A stretch of DNA of 64,000 bases from Martelella mediterranea DSM 17316 (GTDB lineage: Bacteria > Pseudomonadota > Alphaproteobacteria > Rhizobiales > Rhizobiaceae), in the NCBI RefSeq assembly GCF_002043005.1, contig NZ_CP020330.1, positions 4,606,001 through 4,670,000 of the forward strand, in the 5' to 3' direction. The number at the start of each line of letters is the position of its first letter. Positions within the stretch are counted from its first letter, which is position 1. The position numbers were made by a program, and so were the translations under genes. Shown one piece after another: positions 43,474-52,999 of this stretch. The notes under the pieces were generated by a model. It did no database searches and was not told the DNA's origin. It worked only from the letters and a program-made list of their open reading frames with translations.

Positions 43474-44409
43474 CTACCCCATGGGAGCAATCACCAGCTT
43501 TCCCTTGGGGTTGCCGGTCTTTTCGAGCGCAATAATGGCCGGGATCGCTTCCGACAGCGGCACGACGCGACCGATCACCGGCGCCAACTTGCCTTGCCCG
43601 GCCGCTTCGGAAATGCCCGCGAAGCTTTCGGGGGTTGGATTGGCGAACACGATGTGATGACGCGGTGAAAACAGGCAGCCGACCATCTTGGCGGGCGTCG
43701 GGACGATGTGCAGCGATAGGCCGCTCTTCTTGAGCATCGCGCCGCACTGGCGCAGCGACAGCGCGCCAGCAGTATCGAAGATGACATCGAACCGGCGTTT
43801 ATAGGCCCCGATATCGAAGGCGTTGTAGTCGATCACCTCGCTTACGCCCAGCGCCTGAGCCTCCTCGCGCCCGGACGCACGACAACTGCCAGTGACGATT
43901 GCCCCTTGCATGCGTGCGATCTGCACCGCCGACCGTCCCACACCGCCCAGACACCCGGTGATCAGGACGGACTGACCGGCTCTCAGTTTAGCCTTTGCGA
44001 TCAGTGCGATCCAGGCTGCTGAACCGACGACCGTCAGGGTCGCCGCCTGCTCGAACGTTAGATTCAATGGCTTCAGCGTAACCGCTTTTGCGTCCGCCAC
44101 GACATAATCCGCGAAAGCGCCGGCTTGCCGGATGGTCGTTGCGCCAAAGACTTCGTCGCCTTGCCTGAATTGATCGACGCCGGGGCCCACGGCTTCGACC
44201 ACACCGGAAAAGTCATGACCCAGGCCGCGCGGAAAGTGTGAACCGGACAAAATTTTCATTTCTCCGCGCCGGATCTTCCAGTCCATCGGGTTGACGGACG
44301 CGGCCCTGACCTGAACCAGAATCTGGCCGCGTCCGGGTTTCGGCTGATCCACATCGGCGAGCGTAAGCTCTTCCGGCTTGCCATACCTGAAATACTGGAT
44401 GCGCTTCAT
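43474..44409 (-). CDS. Quinone-oxidoreductase-like medium-chain reductase (MDR family)
   Basis: 311 residues. Opens IQYFRYGKPEELTLADVDQPKPGRGQILVQVRAASVNPMDWKIRRG, has FPRGLGHDFSGVVEAVGPGV, the nucleotide motif ITGCLGGVGRSAVQIARMQGA and EVIDYNAFDI. This is the zinc-independent NAD(P)H-dependent branch (quinone oxidoreductase/enoyl reductase-like). It lies upstream of the TetR gene in the same direction and may be controlled by it. Confidence 0.88.
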   Translation of the reverse strand: MKRIQYFRYGKPEELTLADVDQPKPGRGQILVQVRAASVNPMDWKIRRGEMKILSGSHFPRGLGHDFSGVVEAVGPGVDQFRQGDEVFGATTIRQAGAFADYVVADAKAVTLKPLNLTFEQAATLTVVGSAAWIALIAKAKLRAGQSVLITGCLGGVGRSAVQIARMQGAIVTGSCRASGREEAQALGVSEVIDYNAFDIGAYKRRFDVIFDTAGALSLRQCGAMLKKSGLSLHIVPTPAKMVGCLFSPRHHIVFANPTPESFAGISEAAGQGKLAPVIGRVVPLSEAIPAIIALEKTGNPKGKLVIAPMG

Positions 44410-44467
44410 GACTGGTACCCGTCGGTTTGCTCAGCGCTCATATCAGTTCGCAGCGTGAAACCCATCA

Positions 44468-44836
44468 TCAGCCCGCCCACCAAACCCAGATAAAGGCCGC
44501 CCCAAGCACCGCTTCCGCGATGACCGAACGAAAGATGCCCGCACTGACGCGCCGAGCCAGGAATTCGAATAATCCCAGACCTGCCAACAGCAGGGCCGTT
44601 CCGCCGATGACCAGACACACCGCTGAGCGGATTTCCGAAGGGCCGGCTGTTCGCCCGAGGAAAAATATCAGGGCGAGGCCAAGATACATCAGGCCCATCC
44701 GGCGAAACAGAATGAGCGCTCCGGCCGTGCTTTCGAGCCCCCACTCCTTGAGCACGCTCCCGCCGAAAAAGACAAATCGGATACCGAGAGCGCAACAGGC
44801 GAACATCATCACGAGCGCCAATATCCCAAAGGTCAA
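44468..44836 (-). CDS. Small membrane protein with four helices
   Basis: 122 residues from a TTG at 44836 that follows GGAGA. Hydrophobic segments cover about residues 1-22, 44-62, 71-90 and 100-120. No family was recognised. It lies 58 bases before the oxidoreductase start, same direction, and could be cotranscribed with it. Another frame here (44406-44882) has no membrane or domain pattern and is judged a shadow. Confidence 0.55.
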   Translation of the reverse strand: MTFGILALVMMFACCALGIRFVFFGGSVLKEWGLESTAGALILFRRMGLMYLGLALIFFLGRTAGPSEIRSAVCLVIGGTALLLAGLGLFEFLARRVSAGIFRSVIAEAVLGAAFIWVWWAG

Positions 44837-44943
44837 AGCCGATCTCCCTGCGCAAGTGTTCGCTGAACCGCAAAAGCATCATAGGCCGTCGACTTCAGAC
44901 GAACTATGCGCCAAAATCCTGCTTTTGTTGGAGATCATCCAGA

Positions 44944-45864
44944 ATGGATCCGCTGTCCGATATCATCTCCTTCCTGCGACTGCGAAGCTATCTCGTGGGC
45001 GGCTTCGAGGCCGGCGGGAGTTGGTCGATCGGCTTTGACGCCCATGAGGCCGTCAAATGCTATGCCGTCACCGCCGGCGCGTGCTGGATTGCTGTGGAAG
45101 GCGGGGGCGAGCCTGTGCTTCTGCAGAAGGGCGATTGCTTCATGTTGCCACGCGGCCAGCCGTTTCAGATCGCCAGTGACCTGAGCCTGCCGCCCGAGGA
45201 CTGGCGGCGCTACTTTCTCGGCGCTGAAGAAGGCACGCTGGTGAAACTCAACGACGGATCAGACGTGACGGTGCTCGGCGGCCATTTTGCGCTTGCGGGC
45301 CCGCAGGCCGAGATTTTACTCGGCATGCTGCCGCCAATCGTCCATCTGCGCGGCGAGGCTGAAACGCTGCGCTGGGCCTTCGAGCGGATGCGGCAGGAAC
45401 TGACCGATCTCAAACCGGGTGGCATCCTCATCGCACAGCAACTCGCCTCGATGATCTTCATCCAGGCGCTCCGTCTCTACCTCAACGAGAACAAGGGGAC
45501 CGGCTGGCTGTTCGCGTTATCGGACCAGCGCGTGGGGGCGGCCATCAAGGCGATCCATCGGGAACCGTCGCGGCGCTGGACGGTGGAAACGCTTGCCACT
45601 GAGGCCGGCATGTCGCGCGCCAGCTTTGCGGCGCGGTTCCGGCAGTTGGTCGGCGAAAGCCCGATCGAATATCTCACGCGCTGGCGGATGCTCCTCGCCG
45701 GACGCCGTCTGGAGCATGGCGAAGCCATCGGCGCGATTGCCCATGCCCTCGGCTATGAATCGGAAAGCGCGTTCAGAACCGCCTTCAAACGCGTGACGGG
45801 CACGACGCCCCGCCATCACGCGCGTTCGTCGGGACAGAATGGCGCCGCGCGTTTCCTCGCCTAG
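44944..45864 (+). CDS. AraC-family regulator with cupin-type N-terminal domain
   Basis: 306 residues. N-terminal sensor of the AraC-binding cupin type (GGEPVLLQKGDCFMLPRGQPFQIASD). Two C-terminal helix-turn-helix motifs: RRWTVETLATEAGMSRASFAARFRQLVGESPIEYLTRWRMLLA and GEAIGAIAHALGYESESAFRTAFKRVTGTTPRHH. It lies between two oxidoreductase genes and is likely to control one of them; its own stop overlaps the TetR remnant on the other strand. Confidence 0.92.
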   Translation: MDPLSDIISFLRLRSYLVGGFEAGGSWSIGFDAHEAVKCYAVTAGACWIAVEGGGEPVLLQKGDCFMLPRGQPFQIASDLSLPPEDWRRYFLGAEEGTLVKLNDGSDVTVLGGHFALAGPQAEILLGMLPPIVHLRGEAETLRWAFERMRQELTDLKPGGILIAQQLASMIFIQALRLYLNENKGTGWLFALSDQRVGAAIKAIHREPSRRWTVETLATEAGMSRASFAARFRQLVGESPIEYLTRWRMLLAGRRLEHGEAIGAIAHALGYESESAFRTAFKRVTGTTPRHHARSSGQNGAARFLA

Positions 45865-45974
45865 CGCCACGTCGTTGTAGATGCGGCGCGAGGCGTGTCG
45901 ACACACTCCCCGGAAACAGGATCGCGGGGGACAGCGAGGACGCGGTCGTCGTTCTTGCGGCCGTCTGATTTCAC
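45861..45974 (-). pseudogene. Truncated TetR gene (duplicate of the regulator at 42761-43339)
   Basis: Reading leftward from a GTG at 45974: VKSDGRKNDDRVLAVPRD, then it diverges and stops. This matches the intact regulator's MRSDARKNYDHILAVARD start. The DNA similarity also extends upstream through the promoter and its 34-bp palindrome, up to about 46075. The helix-turn-helix and ligand domain are gone; AraC coding sequence begins at its end. It is a remnant of a second TetR gene once divergent from the oxidoreductase at 46082. Confidence 0.75.
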
Positions 45975-45991
45975 AATAACGCTTGACAAAT

Positions 45992-46025
45992 GGAGCGCCG
46001 CCCCGTTTAAACGGGGCAACGCTCC
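45992..46025. promoter_or_regulatory. 34-bp palindromic operator (copy 2) upstream of an oxidoreductase gene
   Basis: Same 34-base architecture as 43357-43390 (29/34 identical): arms ggagc...gctcc around ccccgtttaaacgggg. A related half-site, gcggggcagtgctcc, lies at 46033-46047. The element is 57 bases upstream of the oxidoreductase start at 46082, so the surviving TetR regulator could act here in trans. Confidence 0.72.
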
Positions 46026-46081
46026 ACATAATGCGGGGCAGTGCTCCATCTGCAGCGCATTTGCCTTGAAAGGACAAAACC

Positions 46082-47098
46082 ATGTCGAATGAAACAATGA
46101 AAGCCGTCCGGATCCACGCCTTCGGCGGCCCGGATGTTCTGCAATACGAAGATGCGCCGAAACCCGCGCTTCAGCCGGGCGAAGTCCTGGTGCGCGTCCA
46201 CGCCATCGGGATCAATCCTCCCGACTGGTACCTGCGTGACGGCTACAGGGCGCTTCCGCCGGAATGGCGGCCGCAGGTCGACTTTCCGCTCATTCTGGGC
46301 ACCGACATCTCAGGGGTGGTCGAGGCGGTCGCCGATGATGTCGAAGGCTTTTCCGCCGGCGATGAAGTCTATTCCATGGTGCGGTTTTTCAGCGTCGGGG
46401 AAAGCAAGGCCTATGCGGAATATGTCAGCGTGCCGGCGTCCGAGCTTGCGAAGAAGCCCGCCGGCATCGATCACATTCATGCCGCCGCCGCACCCATGTC
46501 GCTGCTCACCGCCTGGCAGTTCATGGTGGCGCTTGGCCACAGCGAACCGAACCCGCTGCAGCCAGGCCCGCATCAGCCGGTTCCGCTCGAGGGCAAGACC
46601 GTGCTGGTGAACGGGGCCGCGGGCGGCGTCGGGCATTTCGCGGTACAGGTGGCGAAGCTGAAGGGCGCACATGTGACTGCGGTTGCCTCAGGCGGACATG
46701 AGGCCATTTTGCGCGTCCTCGGCGCCGACGAATTCATCGACTACACCAAAACGCCTGCCGAGGACGTGGCCCGCGACCTCGATCTCGTCGTCGATGCGGT
46801 GGGTGGTCCGACAACGGGCCGTTTTCTCAAGACCCTGAAGCGCGGAGGCGCCCTGTTTCCGGTCTACCCGCTTGGGTTTGCGGATACCGAAGAGGCCGAA
46901 AAACGGGGCATCACCGTGTCCGCAACCCAGGTCCGTTCCAGCGGAGCGCAACTGGCGGAACTCGCCCGCCTGCTCGATGACGGGACAATCCGCGCCGTCA
47001 TCGACAGCACCTATCCGCTTGCCGAGGCGCGCCAGGCGCATGAACGGGCCGCCGAGGGCCATATCCAGGGAAAGATCGTGCTGACCGTCGGCCTGTGA
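46082..47098 (+). CDS. NADP-dependent medium-chain oxidoreductase (MDR family)
   Basis: 338 residues. Opens KAVRIHAFGGPDVLQYEDAPKPALQPGEVLVRVHAIGINPPDWYLR, then FPLILGTDISGVVEAVADDV, the nucleotide-binding VNGAAGGVGHFAVQVAKLKGAHVTAV and DEFIDYTKT. Zinc ligands are absent, as in quinone oxidoreductases. An AAAGGA ribosome site precedes the ATG. It follows the operator at 45992 and is cotranscribed with a small monooxygenase gene. Confidence 0.9.
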   Translation: MSNETMKAVRIHAFGGPDVLQYEDAPKPALQPGEVLVRVHAIGINPPDWYLRDGYRALPPEWRPQVDFPLILGTDISGVVEAVADDVEGFSAGDEVYSMVRFFSVGESKAYAEYVSVPASELAKKPAGIDHIHAAAAPMSLLTAWQFMVALGHSEPNPLQPGPHQPVPLEGKTVLVNGAAGGVGHFAVQVAKLKGAHVTAVASGGHEAILRVLGADEFIDYTKTPAEDVARDLDLVVDAVGGPTTGRFLKTLKRGGALFPVYPLGFADTEEAEKRGITVSATQVRSSGAQLAELARLLDDGTIRAVIDSTYPLAEARQAHERAAEGHIQGKIVLTVGL

Positions 47099-47114
47099 AC
47101 GGGAGGAGACCGAC

Positions 47115-47414
47115 ATGCTCATGCTCATGGGTTACATCCACATCGATCCGCCGGACATCGACGCATTCGTCCGCGACGTTCAGGCGATCAGTCTCAGCAC
47201 GAAGGCCGAAGAGGGCTGCCTGTTCTACGGCATCACCCTGGATGACAGGCCAACGGGACGCTTCCTGGTGGCAGAGCGCTGGCGGGATGAGGCAGCGCTG
47301 ACGGCCCATCTCGCAAGGGCGGAAACGCTTGCATTCCTGAAGACCTGGGGCGACCGGATGAAAGGCGACCTTCAGACCTACGCGGTGATGGAGGAAAGGC
47401 CCGGTTTCGACTGA
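47115..47414 (+). CDS. Antibiotic biosynthesis monooxygenase (ABM/YgiN-like) protein
   Basis: 99 residues, a single dimeric ferredoxin-like ABM domain: GYIHIDPPDIDAFVRDV, EEGCLFYGITLDDRPTGRFLVAERWRDEAALTAHL, then KGDLQTYAVMEE. Such proteins act as quinol monooxygenases or simply bind reactive aromatic compounds. It is 16 bases behind the oxidoreductase gene. The two may protect against quinones or similar electrophiles. Confidence 0.85.
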   Translation: MLMLMGYIHIDPPDIDAFVRDVQAISLSTKAEEGCLFYGITLDDRPTGRFLVAERWRDEAALTAHLARAETLAFLKTWGDRMKGDLQTYAVMEERPGFD

Positions 47415-47593
47415 ACCGGGGGACCAAGCCGATGCCCGCGCCCGCATGTGGCGCGGCATTCCAATGCGGGCCGGCTGTCAACGCCAGTCCCGCCTGCCGC
47501 CACCGCCGGGTGGATCAGCGCAAGCCGTTTTATTGTCTCAACAGCACAAAGCGCATTGGGGCGTCATCCCCAATTCCCTCGGATGGGCCTGAA

Positions 47594-49159
<1,566 letters not shown>

Positions 49160-49198
49160 GGCTGGGGCCTTCCTGTCGGTGAAAGCTAAAAACCGGCC

Positions 49199-49831
49199 TT
49201 ATAGGGGAATCGCGCCCGTTTCAATGGCGGTTTCCAGCCGATCGATGGCGGCAGCCAGTTTTTCATCGATTATGTGCAGATATTGCGTCCAGTCATCGAC
49301 ATGCTTCAGTTCGGCCTTGCCATCGGAAATCCCGCGCAGGGCGACGAGCGGCAGGTTGAAAACATGGCAGGCGCGCAGCAGCGCGAAGGTTTCCATGTCC
49401 ACCATATCGGCGTCGATGGCATCATAGGCGGCGCCCGACACGATATTGCCGCCGGTGGAAAGCCGCGCCTGGGGCAGGCCGGGAATGGTGAAGGGCAGCG
49501 TAACCTCCGCCGGCAGGTCGAGGAACGGCGTGCGGCCTTTTTCGAAACCGAGCGGCGAGGCATCCATGTCGCGATAGGAGACCGAGGAGGCCTGATAGAT
49601 TTGGGTCTGCTCCAGCGTGGCCGAGCCAGCCGAGCCGAGCGAAACCACCAGATCGGGCGCGGCGTCGGCGTGTTCCAGCATGGCAAGCGTCCTGGTCAGT
49701 CGCACCGCCGCCTCCACCGGGCCGATGCCGGTCATCAGCGGCGCGATCCGGGCCTTGAGACGCGCGCCATATTCGGCCGATGCGGCCATGACGAACAGCA
49801 CGTTTTTGCCGGCGATCAGTTCGACCCGCAT
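49199..49831 (-). CDS. 5'-methylthioadenosine/S-adenosylhomocysteine nucleosidase-like protein
   Basis: 210 residues. Phosphorylase-superfamily features: VVSLGSAGSATLEQTQIYQASSVSYRDMDASPLGF, VDMETFALLRACH (the ribose-binding Met-Glu) and a LVALRGISDGK segment with the catalytic Asp. It salvages MTA or SAH, or a related nucleoside. Its ATG shares a base with the thioesterase stop, so they are coupled. Confidence 0.82.
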   Translation of the reverse strand: MRVELIAGKNVLFVMAASAEYGARLKARIAPLMTGIGPVEAAVRLTRTLAMLEHADAAPDLVVSLGSAGSATLEQTQIYQASSVSYRDMDASPLGFEKGRTPFLDLPAEVTLPFTIPGLPQARLSTGGNIVSGAAYDAIDADMVDMETFALLRACHVFNLPLVALRGISDGKAELKHVDDWTQYLHIIDEKLAAAIDRLETAIETGAIPL

Positions 49832-50280
49832 CAGCCTTCAAAGCCTTCCCGGTCGCGCAGAACCATGCATGTGCCGGACATCGAGGCGATCAGCTTGGCG
49901 GGGCCGTCGCCGATCGCATAGCCCCTGCCATCGGTGACAATGATGTTGGTGCCGGGCTTGGTGACCTCGCCGCGAAACAGGAACCGGCCGCCCCTGCCCG
50001 GCGACATCAGATTGACCTTGAACTCGATGGTGAGCAGCGAGGCGTCGGTATCGATCATGGTATAGGCGGCATAGGTGCAGGCGGTCTCGAGCCCGGTCGC
50101 GATCACGCCGGCATGGAGGATGCCATGCTGCTGGGTGAGCTTGGCATCGAAGGGCAGCTCGATCTCGACGACGCCGTGGCTGATGCGGGTCAACTCCGCG
50201 CCGAGCATTTCCATCGCGCCCTGGCTCGCAAAACTGTTCACGATCCGCGCGTGAAAATCGCCATGTTCGAATTCTGCCAA
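49831..50280 (-). CDS. PaaI-family hotdog thioesterase
   Basis: 149 residues from a TTG at 50280 with an AAGG upstream; an in-frame ATG at 50211 (MEMLG) would give a shorter protein. The hotdog core is QHGILHAGVIATGLETACTYAAYTM and LLTIEFKVNLMSPGRGGRFLFRGEV. Members hydrolyse acyl-CoA thioesters. The long frame upstream to 50727 is not used. Confidence 0.82.
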   Translation of the reverse strand: MAEFEHGDFHARIVNSFASQGAMEMLGAELTRISHGVVEIELPFDAKLTQQHGILHAGVIATGLETACTYAAYTMIDTDASLLTIEFKVNLMSPGRGGRFLFRGEVTKPGTNIIVTDGRGYAIGDGPAKLIASMSGTCMVLRDREGFEG

Positions 50281-50357
50281 TGCTTTGCCTTTACCGGAAA
50301 CCGCCTTGCCAATGGGGCAAACCTGCCACGCCGCAGCGTTTCCGACAAGCGGCAAGC

Positions 50358-50816
50358 TCAGTTGAGGTAAATAAGCGCGGCGTTGAGCAGCGTGGCGAAG
50401 GCGACCCAGAGGGCGTAGGGGGCGAACAGGGCGGCCGAGAGGCGATCGGTATGGCGCGTGGCGCCGATGAAGGCGAGGATGGCGAGCAGCAGCACCAATA
50501 TGATGATCAGCGCCGGGACCATCATCTGCAGGCCGAAGAAGACCGGCATCCAGGCGATGTTCAGCACGAACTGCACGACCCAGAGGCCAAATGCTCTGGG
50601 ATACTCTTCGCGGCGCAGAAAACTGCGGGCGCCGGCCCAGCCGATGAAGACATAAAGCACCGTCCAGACGGGCCCGAACAGCCAGTCCGGCGGGTTGAAG
50701 GGCGGTTTGGCGAGCGACGCATACCATTCGCCCGGCATGTTGAGGAAGCCGGCCAAGAGACCGGCGGCAAGAACGCCGATGATGAAGAGCGCGTGAATGG
50801 CTTTGCTGTTTTTCAT
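50358..50816 (-). CDS. tspO: TspO/MBR family protein
   Basis: 152 residues from the ATG at 50816. Five membrane helices, and the Trp-rich signature PPFNPPDWLFGPVWTVLYVFIGWAGARS. LNIAWMPVFFGLQ and the C-terminal PYALWVAFATLLNAALIY are conserved. The family binds porphyrins and related ligands and modulates tetrapyrrole handling and photosynthesis-gene expression in alphaproteobacteria. Confidence 0.93.
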   Translation of the reverse strand: MKNSKAIHALFIIGVLAAGLLAGFLNMPGEWYASLAKPPFNPPDWLFGPVWTVLYVFIGWAGARSFLRREEYPRAFGLWVVQFVLNIAWMPVFFGLQMMVPALIIILVLLLAILAFIGATRHTDRLSAALFAPYALWVAFATLLNAALIYLN

Positions 50817-50835
50817 GAGCGGATAGATAGCGTTG

Positions 50836-51924
50836 CTAGACCGAATTGCCAATGAGGCGCACCGCATGCTGATCGAATGCGACATCATGGCGCGCGCCGG
50901 CGAACAGGCCGTCATAGGTGCCGACGGCGAAACCATGCGCGGCGTCGGCTATGCCGGCGGCGTTTTCGAGTTTTCCGGTCGAGACCAGCCGGCCGGTCGC
51001 CTCCTCCAGCGTCACCACCAGCCCCCTGGGCGAGGTCAGGCCGATCAGCCCGTCGCGGGGGTTGGCGGCGATCGCGCCGACATAATTGCCGAGACTGATC
51101 GTGACATCCTCCGGCAGCGGCTTGAAAGACAGCGCCTCACCGGGGGCGATATGGCCCACAAGCGGCGGCGTCTCGTTGCGCGGGCCCTCGAACTGGCAGG
51201 CAAACCAGATGCGGCCTTCTCCCCCCAGTGCCAGATGCCGCGTCGAAAGCTGGCTGAGGGCTGCGGGCAGCGCGTGTTTTTCGACAAGCGCGCCGCTTTC
51301 CGCATCGATAAGCGCCAGCGACGGTTCCATGTGATCGAGGTTCAGCTTGGTGCGGCCGAAATCGGGATGGGTTTCGATCCCGCCATTGGCGGCGATCAGA
51401 AAACGGCCATCGGGGGTCACGGAGAGATCGTGCGGGCCGATGCCATAGGTCGGATATTCGCCGATGCGGATATAGTTCTGGCGGGCATCATAGATGCCGA
51501 TCACGCCGCGCCGGTTGTCGAAATCATTCTCGCTGGCATAGAGAAACCGGCCATCCGGAGAGAATGCGCCATGCCCGTAGAAATGCCGGTCGGGGATCGC
51601 GTTGATGATGGTCTCCGCGCCCGAGGGCGGCAACACCAGAATGAAGGTTCCGGGCCTGCGGGCGAATGCCGCCACTGCGCCCGTGGCGGGCGAAACGGTG
51701 AGACCGTGGATCCGGTCCGGCAGCGCGATCCGCGAAATGAACGCGCCGTCTTCCGCCATCAGCGCCAGCGCGAACCGGCCGTCCGGCATTTTGATGCCCG
51801 TTGCATAGACCGCATCGGCGCGCTCCAAAGCGAAGACGGCGGGCGCGGAAAGCCCGGCCAGAAACAAGCTGCCGGCGGCCTTGACGAAACTGCGGCGGTC
51901 GATCAGGGCCGAACGGGCGGACAT
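50836..51924 (-). CDS. DUF1513-family protein of the imelysin cluster
   Basis: 362 residues from the ATG at 51924, which gives a twin-arginine signal (DRRSFVKAAGSLFLAG). A beta-propeller-like repeat pattern follows (HGLTVSPATGAVAAFARRPG, HGAFSPDGRFLYASENDFDNRRGVIGIYDA, GPHDLSVTPDGRFLIAANGG). The family is always seen with imelysin and di-heme genes. It lies 2 bases after the imelysin gene, so it is the last of the operon. Function unknown. Confidence 0.85.
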   Translation of the reverse strand: MSARSALIDRRSFVKAAGSLFLAGLSAPAVFALERADAVYATGIKMPDGRFALALMAEDGAFISRIALPDRIHGLTVSPATGAVAAFARRPGTFILVLPPSGAETIINAIPDRHFYGHGAFSPDGRFLYASENDFDNRRGVIGIYDARQNYIRIGEYPTYGIGPHDLSVTPDGRFLIAANGGIETHPDFGRTKLNLDHMEPSLALIDAESGALVEKHALPAALSQLSTRHLALGGEGRIWFACQFEGPRNETPPLVGHIAPGEALSFKPLPEDVTISLGNYVGAIAANPRDGLIGLTSPRGLVVTLEEATGRLVSTGKLENAAGIADAAHGFAVGTYDGLFAGARHDVAFDQHAVRLIGNSV

Positions 51925-51925
51925 G

Positions 51926-52999
51926 TCAGTCTCCGTCGGAGAAGGAGAAACCGGCGCCGAGACCGATCGCCCCGCCGTAATTGTCATTCAGCCGCAGGAT
52001 CACGTCCTTGAGGTTCAGGATGATGTAATCGAGTTTGGCGCGCTGATCGGGGTCGTTGAGGACAACCTCGATATCGGGGTTCATGCTTTCCACCACGCCA
52101 TCGAGCGAGGAAAACAGGAAGTTGATCGAGGACACGATCGAGCGGACGTCCTCGTCCAGCAGGTCCGCCATGCCGGCATCGTTCATCAGCGCTTGCAGTG
52201 CATCGAGATTGGCGAGCACCGAGGGCCATGTATTCTCGGAGCGCCAGTAGATCGCGCGGGTGGCGAAATTCGGCCCGTCCTCGCCTCGGTAGAAATATTC
52301 GATGCGCTGGTCGCGCACCGTCTCCGCGCCGTGGACCAGAATGCCGAGCAGCGCCGTCAGCGCCTCGTCATCGGTGCGAAACAGCGGATTGTCGGGGCCG
52401 GGATGCTTCCAGGCATCGGCGACGCCATCCTCCGCCTCCCAGGCGGCCGTCAGTTCGCCGGCGACGCGATCCATGTTGGTGGCAATCGCCTCGCCATAGC
52501 GGCAGCGATAGCTGTCGGGTGCTTCGAACATGGTTTCATATTGCGTGCCATAAAGCACGAATTCGAGCGCCAGCAGCCCCTGCATCGCCACGCTCTTCTG
52601 CGGCAGATAGTCGGGATCGAGCACGCTTTCATCTTTCTCGATGATCGCCGCCTGCACCTGTTTCAGGCCGATGCTCTTGCGGTCCGGGTAATAGAGGATG
52701 CGCTCGAAACGATGATCCTCCAGCACCGGGCCGGTGCGCACGATCTCGATCGCGGACCATGCCGCGACCGTTTCGTCGAAGGCCGCCGTTGCAGCCTGAT
52801 AGCTGGTCTCGTCCGGTGCGGCGCAAAAGGCCTCGACAGCTTCCGACAATGTCCCGGTGGCGGCCGCGAAATTCTGGTAGCCGGGGCGGATGAAACCATC
52901 CACCGCCTGTTCCAGCACGCCGGGCACGGCGTCGCGGTTCATGGCAGCGGCGCTGCCGGCGGAAAGAATGACGAGGGTTGCGGCAAGAAACTGTTTCAC
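51926..52999 (-). CDS. Imelysin-family periplasmic protein
   Basis: 357 residues from a GTG at 52999 that overlaps the upstream stop; this start gives a Sec signal (FLAATLVILSAGSAAA). The imelysin fold shows in FIRPGYQNFAAATGTLSEAVEAFC, QGLLALEFVLYG (the family helix of GxHxxE type, here without His) and ENTWPSVLANLDALQALMNDAGM. Located between the di-heme and DUF1513 genes. Imelysin proteins are periplasmic and linked to iron acquisition; catalysis is not established. Confidence 0.83.
   Translation of the reverse strand: MKQFLAATLVILSAGSAAAMNRDAVPGVLEQAVDGFIRPGYQNFAAATGTLSEAVEAFCAAPDETSYQAATAAFDETVAAWSAIEIVRTGPVLEDHRFERILYYPDRKSIGLKQVQAAIIEKDESVLDPDYLPQKSVAMQGLLALEFVLYGTQYETMFEAPDSYRCRYGEAIATNMDRVAGELTAAWEAEDGVADAWKHPGPDNPLFRTDDEALTALLGILVHGAETVRDQRIEYFYRGEDGPNFATRAIYWRSENTWPSVLANLDALQALMNDAGMADLLDEDVRSIVSSINFLFSSLDGVVESMNPDIEVVLNDPDQRAKLDYIILNLKDVILRLNDNYGGAIGLGAGFSFSDGD

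Noticed and set aside
44406..44882. 158-residue leftward frame
   Set aside because: Overlaps the more plausible four-helix membrane protein and shows no hydrophobic or domain pattern itself.
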